Source of the DNA: Penicillium oxalicum
Taxonomy: Eukaryota; Ascomycota; Eurotiomycetes; Eurotiales; Aspergillaceae
Reading direction: 5' to 3'
Assembly (NCBI RefSeq): GCF_001723175.1
Contig: NC_064655.1
Span: 1,984,001 to 2,048,000 of the forward strand
DNA length: 64,000 nucleotides
Positions within the stretch are counted from its first letter, which is position 1. Every line of letters starts with the position of its first letter. Positions 36,101 through 48,387 of this stretch are shown piece by piece. The notes beneath the pieces were generated by a model. That model saw only the letters and a list, made by a program, of their open reading frames with translations, did not search any database and was not told the DNA's origin. The translations under genes and the position numbers were made by a program.

Positions 36101-39100
36101 ACTTGAGTCTTCACAGCCACGGATAGTTGTCTTGGCTCTTACACGAATGGAAGGGCGCGTCACTTCAGTCTACGAATGGCCGATGAGACGTTCTTGTCCA
36201 AGCCTGGGCCCGTGATATCAGACAGAAAATGCCAGACAGAGGTCGGGTCGGCGTTAATACCGTTGACACGGCAGATTCTTGGCTCGAGATCAGGGCATAT
36301 TTGACCGACAGTTCATAGCAACTAAGATGGAAATACAAGGTTTCAGTCGAGGCCACAGAGAATTTGGCATGCAGTTCGGAATCCAAGCTATTGGATGCTA
36401 CTTGCTGTACTCACTGACTTTAGCGCACAAGGTCTTAGGTTATAGTATATTGTAGCTAGAGACATCACAAATGAGGGCCATCTAATTCCACCTCTACCTC
36501 CAATCCACCAGAGTAGGTACAGATAGTATTTGTACAAACTGACAAAGACAAGCCGCGGAGGAGTAGCTCCACTGTGGATCGCAGTACCAGTGCCACAATA
36601 TAGCCTCAGAATGGAATAGCTTGATTTCTAATGATTAAATAGCAGACTAGACGGCTCTTTGCTATAGGCATTAGCCAGTGGCCACCAACTAGTGGCCACA
36701 TTCCTCGATCAGATCTCCAGCGACTAGAAGCCTCGAACGTTTCGAAGCAAACCTAGGTCAAATCAATCTCCCCGATCCCGGTCGGCATTGCGTTGATTGC
36801 CCAGTGCTCCTGTGTCTTGTGATTCGGGATCCAGACTATAGTATGGTCCCGATGTACAGTGTATGGATGTGTCCAATGTAGTTATATACAAGTAGTGCAT
36901 AAGTGGGTTCTACATCCGCATTGGCATCGGTGTTGATGTGGTACTAGACACTAATAGTACGAAGTACTTCCATTTACAGAGTTGTCTCACGCGGGTCCAT
37001 CACACAAACTTGATTGCCCTCTACAATACTTCTCCTTTCAACTTTTATTCCATGGATATTCCGTATGTGAAAATCCCTTGATTGACCAGTCCCTACGCAA
37101 GTTACTATTTCCAAATGAACATGTCCCAGAATCGTCTGTGAAATGAACACCAAGACACATTCATCCTGTCCAAGGCAAAAGTGTGTGCACTCGAGCGCCG
37201 ATTCGTTCATTTTGTTTTTACCGATATAGCCTGTTTGTCCGAGTCAAGGGGGGGGGGGTGGCCACGAACGTCATCCTTTCACATCTGCAGTAAATGACCT
37301 CGTTCTAGTCCCACTAGAGCCCTTTGATTACTCCAACTTGTTAATTGGATCCGCAGATAAAGTTTACCAGAGACAAAAGGTTTGACAGGGGTTTGAAATG
37401 AGATTTTCAAAGGACTGACATCGACGCTCCCTTGCCCGACGTCGGCGCGCACCAGAGAATTGGACCTCGACGGGAGGACGGTACATACGTACTGTAATAA
37501 AACACTCCATCGTACTGTATCAGCCATACCGAGCGTTCATGAAAGTTCCTCCTTTGCCTTGTCAGCGCACCGACCCATGAGCACAAACATTTGAGCTTCT
37601 GGAGGGATAAAATGCCACCCATTTTGGAGAGTAAAAACCCGACGAGAACTTCTGAAGAGAACCATTCAGAGTTCTTCTTGACACGTGGATCCCCTGAGCT
37701 CCACCCCTTTTCCCCGGTGTTGTAGACTGGGCTGGGACTGCAACTTTTGTGCTCCAGCAGTCCGTACCGGGGGGGGGGAAATGTGGATTAAGTCATTAAG
37801 TCGGTCTCTTCGTAATTCCCGACAAATTTCCATGTCATTCACACTCATGATCATTCAGCCCCAAACCCCCTTCACTCCCTTCGGACCACCGAGAAGAAAT
37901 GGATAAATATACTTCCCTGCAATAGCAAGAAGTCTTAGAGCTCAGGGTAAATCCTTCCAGAAGAACAGGTTGTAGATCATGTGTCTCAGATGCTGATGAT
38001 CATCTATAGCCTGTGCTTCTTGGCACTGCAATAGCCCACCTGTGGCACGATGCGCTAGTCAAGGGTCATGACGCTCTGCGGATCCCACGCGGACACTGAA
38101 CGCCTGAACAGTGACGCTGGATACAAGACCAAGACAGGCTAGCACCTGTAGTGTACTAGAATAGGCAATATCTCCGTTTTCCAGATCTCCGTCCCGTCTC
38201 CCGATTGCATCTCTTCGTTCCTTTCCCCCTCCTCCTCCCCCATTCCCTGGCGCAGCTTCTGGCCCCGGTCCCGGAAAGCCGGGAGAGAAAAGATGGAGGA
38301 AACAGTTGGTCAGTGGTCGGTGATCCACACAGACTAATGCGGCCATCCTTGATTCAGTAGGTCTCAAGAGAGTCAAATGGGGATTAGCTCTGATTAGGAT
38401 GTTCGGGCGTGAGACCGAGTTGGGGGTGTTTTTTTTTTTTTTTGGCAAACTACCGTACACCAAAAGGATACTGTACTGACGCTTCTGATTAACAGACAAA
38501 AATTTGGCAGGGACGAACCTTTTGTCTGACGATGTGCGTGTCATGTGCAGATCCGGGTACTTTGTCGGCACAAGGACTCTTGGCTTGAGACCAGGGCGTT
38601 CGAGAGCACTGTATGTACATACTTCTCTAGGATGCACGACAGGATATTCACATGAATCAGCAGTAGCTACTCGAAGCTTTTAGCTAGTAGCTTCAGTCTA
38701 TGGTCTTCGTTATTCATGTTGCTGTGTGGTGAACGGGAAGTGGCCTTAAAGTGGTTACCATAGACTATATAATATTTCCTCCCTTTTCTCAAGGGGACGA
38801 GGTACGTAGATCGGCAGTCATACCTTATAAGTCTAAGTGACCGGCATTTCTGTAGGCTAGTGACCATGGGTATAGCCTAGTTACGGTCTGACCCAAGCCG
38901 GACGGTACTAGTTTCATGCTTCTCAGGAATTTTCGTCTTGGGTAGCAACCCCTTTGGGCCTCGTACTGAGTACAATAAGTTGCTTGGCCTATAGATCGAT
39001 ACGTCAAATCATGCATTGTTCTGATTGTGTCGTCATACATGCTGCAGACCAGGGGGCTCGAGCCTGTACCGCCGTCTTTGCTCGGAGTTCGAAGACACCT

Positions 39101-39848
39101 ATCAACTTCCATCCTTTGACCTGTCTGGAAATTCAACAAGAAACATCAAAAGACAGGACCATTAAGGTTTTGACCATCTTGCCGCAAAAAGTACGCCGTA
39201 CCAACACGGTTGAACCAGGAAGGGTCATTAACAGAATCCCTCCACTACAACGCAGAAGCACATTTATTTATGTCAAAGGATCTACTGAAACTTGAAATGT
39301 CTGACCAAAGCCGAGTCGAATTCCGGCCCCGGATGGCGATCCTGACTGATACAGACACTATTTATGTGCATTACCAAATCAGGCACCAGAAGAAGCAGGG
39401 GAGGGTAGACATGCAACCATTTAAAAGTAGTAGAAGAAGGAAGAGAGGACGAGGAGGAAGATGAGCAACCCACAGAGTCACAAAGGGGACGGAAGACGCA
39501 ACGCCACGTGCTAAGACCATTTGGACACGCAAGACGGACTTCAACCTTTTTGTTCTCCCCATGGCGTCTTGAGATTTGCGCAACGCACCCTTGCAAGAGA
39601 CATTTAGCTGCATAAAGTGGCGCTATCCCGCCACTGATACGAACTCGAATCTGCCGATGCCGGCTTTTGCGGTCTCAGAGTTTCCGTGTGCCCTATTCTA
39701 TGCGTGCTCTGGAAGAGCAATATGAAATCATGGCCGAGCGACAGGGTTGGGTATAATGGGTGCTTGGTTATCCTGAAATTTTTTTTTCTTTTGGATGTTT
39801 CGGTGAAGTATGTCTCTTTTCATGGTTTTCATGGTATTTTTCTTTCTT

Positions 39849-39899
39849 AAAAAAAAGAGAAAAGAGAGAAAGAGAAAAGAGAAAAACGCCCCCCCCCCC
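39849..39899 (+). repeat. polypurine tract ending in C11
   Basis: About 38 nt of A/G only (A-runs and GAGA) followed by CG and eleven C. Such polypurine/polypyrimidine blocks can adopt triplex or i-motif forms. Confidence 0.8.
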
Positions 39900-42800
39900 A
39901 AAAGACCGTTGATAAGCTCTTGTGGGAATCAACCCATGATCGACCTGTGGTGAAGTGTATGCTAGCGTGTCGATGAAAGCAAAACTCACCGGTAAGCCAA
40001 GAACGATTGGTAGGACAGGAAGTTTATGGAGGCAAAAGATCCGCATCGCATGGCGGGATTCGCTCTCCCATCAAGTTCTCCTCGGATCCGGAGAAGGATT
40101 CCTGGCGTTCGCCCCCACGTTGACACTGGAGATCCAATCTGCCGGTATATGAGATATTGACTGTATCTTATTCAGCAGGGGGAGAGAGGTAGCCTGCCTT
40201 TACGGCACACCGTGCAAGAATGACCCATTTCGAAACGGTGGAATACAACAAGATATTTGAATGTAGAACACAGTGAAGAGCGAGAGACTATCTCTTCATC
40301 CCAAAGGCCTGAAGGCACATATTTCTAGCTCATTTGCAATAACCTCGAAAGCTGGTATTCCAACGCTTGCGGCACTCCTCCAACTAAGCTTATATTAAGG
40401 GGCAAGGGCCCAAGCCGATCATGAGGTCCATTATTTGTTGATTTATGTCTAAAGAAATAAGCAAGAATAGCCCGGAGTCTGCTTCCTTGGGCTCCGAGCA
40501 ATTATTATGACAAGGAACGGTGCAAACTTACACACATCCAGTCCACTGCTGATGTTTGCACATTGCCATCTTCCGCTTACTATGGATCTTGTTTCAGTTT
40601 CAACCGCTCGGGTATTTTCTCATGCCCAGGAATGATAACCCACGTATCAAGGCCAAGGTAATCGAGTGATCATTGATCACATCCTACAATCACAATGACA
40701 ATGACAATGCGCATATATGCAATGGTCTTAAATCCTAGTCCAAGGCTGAGTCATTGAGCTCTAGTCGTGGTCAACTTGGCAAGTGTCTTCTTCTAACTGT
40801 CACCCCCTGTGCCACTTTTTAACCTTTCCGTTGGCGCCGGAGAGTCGGAGGGCGCGCACTCAATTCGGAAACTTGAACTGGGCCGGCGCACGTCGTGGGA
40901 AATCAACGCCTGTTATGGGCTTACAGTGGGGTATGTATTTCTTCTTTCCTTACTCAATCATATGATTTTCATTCGAGTGGATCTACAGGTATACATACCC
41001 GGCAGTTGAAAATATTTGCTTCGGGGGGGGGGTGGCTGAGTGGATTAATATTCTGGTTTTTTCTCTCGCTTTTTTTTCCCTCTTCACTCATGTTTTGGGC
41101 TGGCTACCTAGGTACAATAGCAGAAAATGAGGAGAGACTGGAGCCCAGTCAAGACCGCACTCGGACGCTGGATGAACCGACACCGGGCGTTAGGTAGATA
41201 AATTGCATCCCATAATCTACTTTTACGTCTGTTCTCAGTAGTACACATGATCGATAGAGCCCGCGCGAACAAAAGAAGGAAACATTGGGATACTATATCT
41301 GCCTGGCCGAGAAGAACAGACGATTTTTAATGACCGGGACTTGAGTATTCGCCAACAATTACTTAGTACGGATAGCTTGACACTTTCTAGCGTCTTCTTC
41401 CTACTGCTCAGAAATGATTTACTATTCGGAGGACCCACGAGGGGTTTTCGCTGTCTCCCTGCCTGTCCGCATGTGACAGCTGCAAAGAATTATGTGCCAT
41501 GAAGTGGATGCTACAGGCAGAGAAGTGTCCCGATAGTGGAGGTCATCCAGAGATTCCATCGTCCACGGTCTCCGTTTTTTTTTTCTTTTTTTCCCTCTCT
41601 TATTCGCTCAAGTAGGAAAGCCGATCACTACGCTGTCGATCTGGATAGGACTTCTTACGGATAGATCAGTCAGCCACAGGTGTGTCCCTTGGCTCCACTA
41701 GGTGCAGGGTATGTGGTAAGCCACTTTTCTGTACTACGAGGCACTGGTACCTAATCAAACTAGGACCGGAAAGGACGTTGAGCGCCATCGGAGCTGGATA
41801 TTCCTGGTCGATGCAGATGCAGTTACAAGGTGACCCAGCAATCTCGGACCACTGGGAATCGTCTCTGATTGGCACTTAGACAAATGCGCAGGAAACAGCG
41901 GCGCTTAACTATGTCTCAAGAGAAGCAACAAATCAGGCTCATGTGGAAAGGCTTTCCCTACGATGAAGGATACTCAATGTAATTGCAGACTCGGTCCGAT
42001 AGAAATTGGTGGCAAAAGTTACAAGACAAATAGTGTCAACGACCCTTCGTGTTACAAGATCCTTTGTCTCTTGCATCGATGTGGGCTACACATGAAGAGG
42101 AAAAGATAAATCTTGGCCAATTTTAAAAGGCAAAATATGAGGCATTCGTGGACGAGGTTGTTCTAGTAGCAGCAAGCAACTTATCGGCACATTCGCCAGC
42201 TCCCCAACAGTAAGTTATAAGAGTTGAAGAGTTAATGCGATATCGCTCTTTCGGGGCGTGAAGTTGAGGAGGATGAGCGAGCTAGGTCTTTTTTGATGCC
42301 ACTGGCACCGGTTCTAAAGTACAGCACATGACTGCAAATCGCAGAGAACACTTCATGGTTGAGCTGGGCCAGGCTGATCAGTCTCAATACCCGCAGAAAA
42401 CTTGCGAAGAACGAGATCCCGACTCGGGCTTTTTGCGGTCTTGATGAAGCAGATGATCACTTCATAGATGTTAGCGGATACGGTTTGATTTAGAAATGTA
42501 GGGTCAAACACTGAACTGGCATCGGCCTTGCTGAGCAAGGAGGCATAATGACCTGAAGGTGACGAGGTTTTCCTTGCAACAATTACAAAAGTATGATGAT
42601 GATGTTTCAGCAACTGGATAGAAGAGAATATAAAAGAGTTGTCTGCCTCACTCAAGACGCACTTGTTAATATTGAGTAGTACCAGGGCATGCCCAGACCA
42701 TGCAAAATTCGCCGCGTAGATTCTCAATTGTGATTCGCATAGCAGCTTCAATTGATGCAAGTGATGGAGCTCAGACTGAGCTTTGGCATAGCATCTGCGT

Positions 42801-43028
42801 CTCGAGCACACAGACTGTATTTTGATGGCATATTCCAGGTTATGTTGTGTCTCTATTCTTCTTTTTTTTTCCTCTTCTTCTTTTCAAGGAAGCTACAGTG
42901 GGTCGTAAAGTCATTAATCGCCCGAGTCCAAAGCCTCAAGCACGGAACGCTGCAATGGCGAGGCAGCGCCCATGTTCTCATGAGAACCTCGTCTTCCAAA
43001 CATACGGCTCAAGAAACATGACGAACCT

Positions 43029-43052
43029 TTTTTTTTTTTTTTTTTTTTTTTT
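43029..43052 (+). repeat. long T homopolymer
   Basis: More than 20 consecutive T starting at 43029, 58 nt beyond the stop of the minus-strand GAR transformylase gene (A-run in its 3' flank). Confidence 0.9.
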
Positions 43053-43109
43053 GCGAAACCGCGGCGGTCCCAGTTGTCGGCAGTGCTAGAGTTTTGAGCT
43101 CGCGCTCGA

Positions 43110-43883
43110 TCATTGCTTGCGCGCCGACTGCAGCTCTTCAAGCACCATTTTCATGCCCTCGACAACAGTCCCCCATTCAATCTCGTGCACCCGCTTCTCA
43201 AAGACCTCCACGTCCTCATCCTGTCCCTTCACGAAGGGGATCTCACGGACGAGAACCGGTTGTCCCATGTCCACCTCAGAAATCACGTTGTGGATCATGA
43301 CGCCAGTCTTGTCGATTTTGCCCTCCATCCAGGCGGCGTGGGCGCGTTCAATCGCATTCTGCAGAAAAAGGCACGCAATTGGTTTAGTATGAACAGGACG
43401 CGTCACAGAGACGATCTAAATTATCCAAGGAAGCCTTGAGAACATCTTTTCTTTTTTGGAGGGGAAACTCACCACCCCATTGAATGCCCCTGGGAGAGCA
43501 GGATGCAAATTGATGATGCGCACATTGGCCTTTTCCAGCGGCGACAGGAATTGCGGCGATAGAATGTGCATGAACCCCAGACATACGACCAGCTCTGGCT
43601 GATCGGCCAAGATCAAACGTGCTAGTTCGGCATCGTATTCCTCTCGTGCGGCTTGGACTCCCTCCGGTGTGGCTGGGTGTGCTTTTTTGTACTTGACAAG
43701 ATTGTGGTATTCGGTCGGAATCGAGGCTTTCCGAGCGCGCTCGAGGCCGTAAGCGTCTTTGCGGTTGGAAAGAACGCGGATGATCTGGGCGTTCAGTTCA
43801 CCGGCGTGAACCCTGTCGATTACGGCTTGGAGATTGGTACCGCTACCAGAGATGAGGATTGTCGTGCGGACTGGAGAGGACAT
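43110..43883 (-). CDS. ade8: phosphoribosylglycinamide formyltransferase (GAR transformylase)
   Basis: A 219-residue enzyme of de novo purine synthesis, transferring formyl from 10-formyl-THF to GAR. Exons 43883-43473 and 43358-43110, phase 0, 114-nt intron (GTGAGT/GCAG). Visible family features are the N-terminal phosphate loop ILISGSGTNLQAVID, SNRKDAYGLERA, VVCLGFMHILSPQFL, and the catalytic set N125 and H127 in IINLHPALPGAFNG with D167 in HNVISEVDMGQPV, corresponding to N106/H108/D144 of E. coli PurN. The intron interrupts right after the GAFNG motif. It is monofunctional like yeast Ade8, not fused as in animals. The upstream frame to 44015 lacks support; ATG 43883 gives the expected N-terminus. 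Confidence 0.96.
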
Positions 43884-44765
43884 TGTGAAATGCTGGTGTG
43901 TTGCGAGAGTGTAGAGCAGCTGGTTCAAGTGCTTTTTTTTTCTTCGGGACTGGTGGGGGAGAGCAATTGCGGGGAGATTCATCGGAAGGGATGGAGTAGT
44001 CCAAGCATCCTTCACAGGAGCTTACGGACCTTGGACAGCTTATTGGAGGCTCATCGGCACTCGCATACCATTAGATACAAAGACTACATAATCAAGTCTC
44101 TCGGGCATTATCCTTCAACATGTGTGACTACTAATCTGGTTTGCCCCGACAGTGCATACTACCAGGAACCATACCGAATGTCACGTGCTACTACTAACTC
44201 CGGCAGCGGAGACGCGATCAAGTATGGCAGTAAGAGGGGGAAAAATGGAGACTTAGAGTGCCAGAGGCTCGGAGACGAGAGGCGGATTCTTTTTGTGGTT
44301 GCTATTTTTGGGAATGTCGTCCATTGATCGCACCTGCCATTGTCTAGTATGTATGAAAGTCGGAAGGAGGAGACATCCCAACTGTGAATTGTTCGATGAC
44401 CACATGTGAGAACCGGCGGTTCCACCGCAACTGTGACAGTAAGATGCAATTTATGCCCAAGTAATGCTATGTCTCCGGAACGCAACCCAGTCAAAAAAAA
44501 GGAAGGAGGATTGAACACGCAAGAATGTCCGTAGCCCGCGTACCAAATAAAATAGGGGCAAAAAAAAGAGGACAGACAAGAGAAATCGCCGTGGGGATAT
44601 CCAAGGAAAAGAGTCACGATGGCTCTGGACACATGCTAGAAAGCTAATGATCAAGTACAAATGACGAGGGGGGAGGGGGAGCTGATTGGGGTCGAAAAAA
44701 CTTTGTCCAAAGAATGAGCAAGTGTACGCATATGTCAACATGCCTCTCTAAGATGATCTTTCATC
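43884..44765. other. promoter of ade8 and 3' flank of RING gene
   Basis: An 882-nt region between the ade8 start and the RING gene stop, both on the minus strand. No gene seen. Confidence 0.6.
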
Positions 44766-47388
44766 TCAGATGGCGGTACCTTCTGCAGGAGTTGGAGTGG
44801 GCTGTGCTGGTGCTGGTGACGGGTCCTCGTGGGTGGTTTCCTTGACGCCTTGACCCCGACAGAGTGGGCACGAGTTTCGACCGGTGGTCAACCACTGGAA
44901 AGGGGCATCAAGGTCAGCATGAAGAAAAATAAAGTAATCGTCTCGAATGAATGGAATAGCAGGGAAGCGAGGGAAAACTAACCTGGTCAATGCAGTCTTT
45001 GTGGAACATGTGCTTGCATTTAGCCAATTTCCGAACTTCCTCGGCGACTTCGTAGTCACTCAAGCAGATAAGACAACGCTCGCCTTCCTGGATGTGGATG
45101 GTGCCCGCACCATCATCTGATTCGGCAACCAAGGATCCAGAGTACTCAACAAGACGGAAGAGCCCACCGGCCGAGTTGACGTCGTCCTGAGAAGCGACGG
45201 GGGGTTTCGCAGGACCCAGAAGCGAGGAGAGCAGAATCATGTCTTCGTAAGTGGGGTTGTCGGTGAAGAGGCTCGGAGTGGTCAGCGCCGGGTGATTCTC
45301 GGAGAGATTTGTGCCCACGACGTAGATCAACCAGCTTCGACCTCCACTGGGAGGAGGCTGGTCAGGCTCCACCACTCCATTTCGACGAATGGATCCAGAC
45401 CCAAACGCCCGATGGCGAGCAAATTCGGAATCGCTTCGTCGTCGCTGGCGGGCAGTGCCAGGTGGATGAAGCTCTTCCAAAGGCTCGGCAGTGGGTTGCA
45501 GGGGTCGGTCTTCGTGAACGTGGGGCAGGTCAGTGGGAGGGAGAGCCGACGCTGAGGAGGGCCGACGACTTGGGGTGGAAGTCCCCGAGGAGATAGCTGA
45601 CCGGCCTGGCTCGGCAGGTGTTGATGGCGGCGGCTGCGGCCCGGGAGGACTGTCGGCAAGAACCGATGGCGGAAAGGCAACAGGCCGAAGAGGTCCTGCA
45701 TCTGACATCCTTCGCGGGAAGTTTTGGCCGGGTTGACGGAGACTGCCGTGGTTCAGACCAGTAGGTCCCGTGGGATGAGCCGCATGTAATCCTGGTCGCA
45801 TATCTGGCCGATGAAGAGAGCTACCTGGGTGACCGTCGGGGCGGCCGTTGGGTAGAATGTTGGGGGGCAGGAATGGTAATCCTAGCAAGGCATCTAAACC
45901 TGCACCACCCGGGGCTGGAGGACCTTGTTCTCCATGGCCTCCATGGCCGGAAGGAACAGACCGGACACCCACGACCACGAGAGTAACCGTCCGGGCCTCG
46001 GCGCCTCCTGGTGGACCGTCGATGGACATTCTCTCGGAGCGAGGGCGAGCGTCCTCTGAATCGGTTGCACTCTGCTCTTCCGTTGATCCAGTGGGCAGGG
46101 GGGAGTCAGAATTGGCAAACCGGAAGACGCGCAAGAAATTGACGGGTGCCGGAGGAGCTTCAGGGTCAGGCTGGTTCGCACCATCCCCAGACGGCGATGA
46201 AGGCGCCGGGGGGGTAGTCACATTTTGCAGACTCTGGATGAAATTTTCCAAAGAGCCTTCGACACCGTCGTTTCCCAACGCTTGGATATTGGGCAATGCA
46301 GGCCCCGTCGTTCCGGACAACTGGGCGGCGATGGCTGCCGCCGCGAGTTGAAGGACGCGAGACAGGGGAGTCTGCTCCTCCCGGCGCATGGCTCGAGCGG
46401 CTCGAGCCCTGAGGAGACCGGGAAGCGTGCGGGATCCTATGAGAGCCGGAGTTGCGTTGGCAGAGAGCGGCCTATCAGGCTGTACGCCTGGCTCAACCGA
46501 GTCCAACTCAGGCAGTGGCTCGCCAAAGTCAAGACGAGTATCCATGGCACTGGAAAGGCTGTCTGTGAAAGACACCGGTCTGGACAGATGCGCAGTGTTC
46601 TCACGAATGGCGGGATCATCTGTAGTGGATTGCCCGAACATGTGAGATATCGGACTTGAGAAGGAGTGGCGCATACGCTGGAGTCGAGCGCGGCGCCAGG
46701 ACGCACGATTGGACTCGGGTAGGCGATCCGCCGAAGCGTCCAGCAATGAGGGATTTGCAACGCTGTCGGTGTTGCCTGAAGGATCAGTCCGCTGAGGAAT
46801 GAAGTAAGGCTCACGAGTGTTGCGCCGACGCAAGACCCCTCTGGAGCCAAGAGCGCTGAACGGACTGAAGCGACCGCTGCTGTGAGCATTGTCCGACCGT
46901 GGCGGGGTCCTCGAGACTAGTCCATGTCTGTGAGCATGACCCTCCGCGGGCGTTTCCTCTTGGCTGTTGAGCAGACCACGAATGACTGAGTCTGGGAGGA
47001 TTCTCGACCCCAAACGGGACATGGTGGATTGTCTCCTGGCAGCCATTCTGGCAAGCGCGGCTGAACGGCGATCTCGCGAGCCGGGCTCATTTTCGGAGCT
47101 CTCTTCCTCCTCGATACTTCGCATTTGATGATAGTAGCCTCCCGGATATCGCGTAGGCTGTTGCGAAGGTTGCTGTCCGTCATGCAGCTCATCAGGTGGT
47201 CCATTTTGACCACTCGATGTGTCCGAGTCCATCCCAATCAGCCGTCCCGCCTCACCAGTCTGCTCAATATTTTGCCTGGAGTTCATCTCGGCATCCCTCA
47301 GTCCAGACTCGTGATCTCCCGAGAATGGCGCTTGGTCTGAATAGCCAGTATTTGAAGAGTTTCGAGGTGTAGAAGCCGACTGTCCCAT
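44766..47388 (-). CDS. RING-H2 E3 ubiquitin ligase, predicted N-myristoylated
   Basis: An 844-residue protein from exons 47388-44983 and 44894-44766 (88-nt intron, GTTAGT/CCAG, phase 0). The intron falls inside the RING finger, which is CLICLSDYEVAEEVRKLAKC, then KHMFHKDCIDQ | WLTTGRNSCPLC: C-x2-C, C-x-H-x2-H-x2-C, C-x2-C with the RING-H2 pattern, at about residues 772-814. The rest is long, disordered and rich in Ser/Pro/Arg. The N-terminus MGQSASTPRN fits the N-myristoylation consensus (Gly2, Ser6), suggesting membrane attachment. An in-frame extension upstream (10 codons to 47418) would destroy this motif and lacks an ATG near its end. Substrates are unknown; fungal homologues are annotated only as RING finger proteins. 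Confidence 0.9.
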
Positions 47389-48387
47389 AGTAGCAGAACA
47401 CAGTAGAGAATATAGCACAAAGAGAGCGTTACGGGCTGTGCTCTGCCATAAGAAAGCTCGGGATGACTCGCCGGCAGTGACTGTGTCAGTTGAAGCCCCC
47501 CCTCTTTGGTGTAAGCTGAGCTCAGTGGACTTATTTGAAGTCGAGCGAGATAGACTTGACTACCCTGCGCGGCCAACCCGTGGCCTGATCACAGTCCCGT
47601 AGTGTGCCTCCTCGGTCGAAGGCTGCGTGGGCGGAGGCTCGGAGATCGCCAAGGCAACAAGGCCCTACCGAGACGCGGACGTGAAGTGGATAGAGATGAA
47701 AATGCACGTATGTGGGAAGCCGAAAGTCCCGCTCACTGTACTGTGCCCGGCAGGTTCGCAGATTGGGTCGACAATCGTCCGGCACAACCCACACTCGGGA
47801 GTGTCGGTGCAGCACAACGTGCACGCTGCGGTATGAGAGGATCAAGATGAGGCGGGCTGCCCCTTGACGAAACGTATCGGCAGATTTTCGTGGCGAGGAA
47901 GGTGGGACGAAACAGGACGTCAGGTTCGCACGTCAACAAAGGCATGCAGGGGGGTGGTTCGAGAGTTGCGGGAGGCAAGTACTATGGTCAACTGGGACGC
48001 GGCAGGAAGAAGACCAGCGATGTGTGAGCGGCGAGCGATAACAGATGACGATAACACAGTGGGGCTTTTCCTCAAGAGGCTTGCGGGCCTGTGGTACCAT
48101 TCCATCAGCCGTGAATCTTGTGTTCCTTCATCTTCTCTGAAGAATCCAGACTCTACTGTCAATCTCGGCCTGAGCTCCAACGCTAAATACGTATCCCTTC
48201 GTCCGGCTGTGCAATTGGTTCACTGGGCCATCGCGCAAAATCTTTGCCCCCCCCCCCCCCCCCCCGTGTCCTTTTCCTCTCCCCAGTCTCGCAGGCTTGC
48301 TCACGGCCACTCACACCACGCTTTGCACTTCGTGCCTCCCACGGTTCTAAGAGGTGCCCCGTATGGGAGGGGCGCCTTGCTAATTTT
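47389..48387. other. divergent promoter region, RING gene / rrn11
   Basis: A 999-nt shared upstream region of two divergent genes. It contains a C19 run at 48247-48265 in the rrn11 leader. No other gene is supported. Confidence 0.6.
48247..48265 (+). repeat. C19 homopolymer in rrn11 leader
   Basis: Nineteen consecutive C, 122 nt before the chosen rrn11 ATG. It is read as poly-Pro in the extended open frame, which argues against an upstream start. Confidence 0.95.

Larger units (their letters stand above)
33109..43109. other. 10-kb gene desert rich in GTAC words and homopolymers
   Basis: No protein gene, tRNA or intact transposon was recognised. Frames longer than 100 codons (38059-38637 and 42353-42811 on the minus strand) lack sensible starts or domains. 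The composition is mixed, not strikingly AT-rich. Words containing GTAC (GTACATAC, TAGTAC, GGTAC) are frequent, and runs G11 (37248), G10 (about 37770), C11 (39889), G10 (41023), T15 (38430) and T22 (43029) occur. A purine block runs into the C11 at 39849-39899. It may include decayed mobile DNA, but none could be identified by eye. Confidence 0.55.

Noticed and set aside
38059..38637. 192-codon minus-strand open frame
   Set aside because: Low-complexity Gly/Pro and Lys runs produced by homopolymers; no domain and no support from splicing.
42353..42811. 152-codon minus-strand open frame
   Set aside because: It starts with GTG and contains no ATG, has no domain, and lies in the gene desert.
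48244..48387. Upstream start for rrn11
   Set aside because: The extension would be encoded by a C19 tract and lacks resemblance to Rrn11 N-termini.
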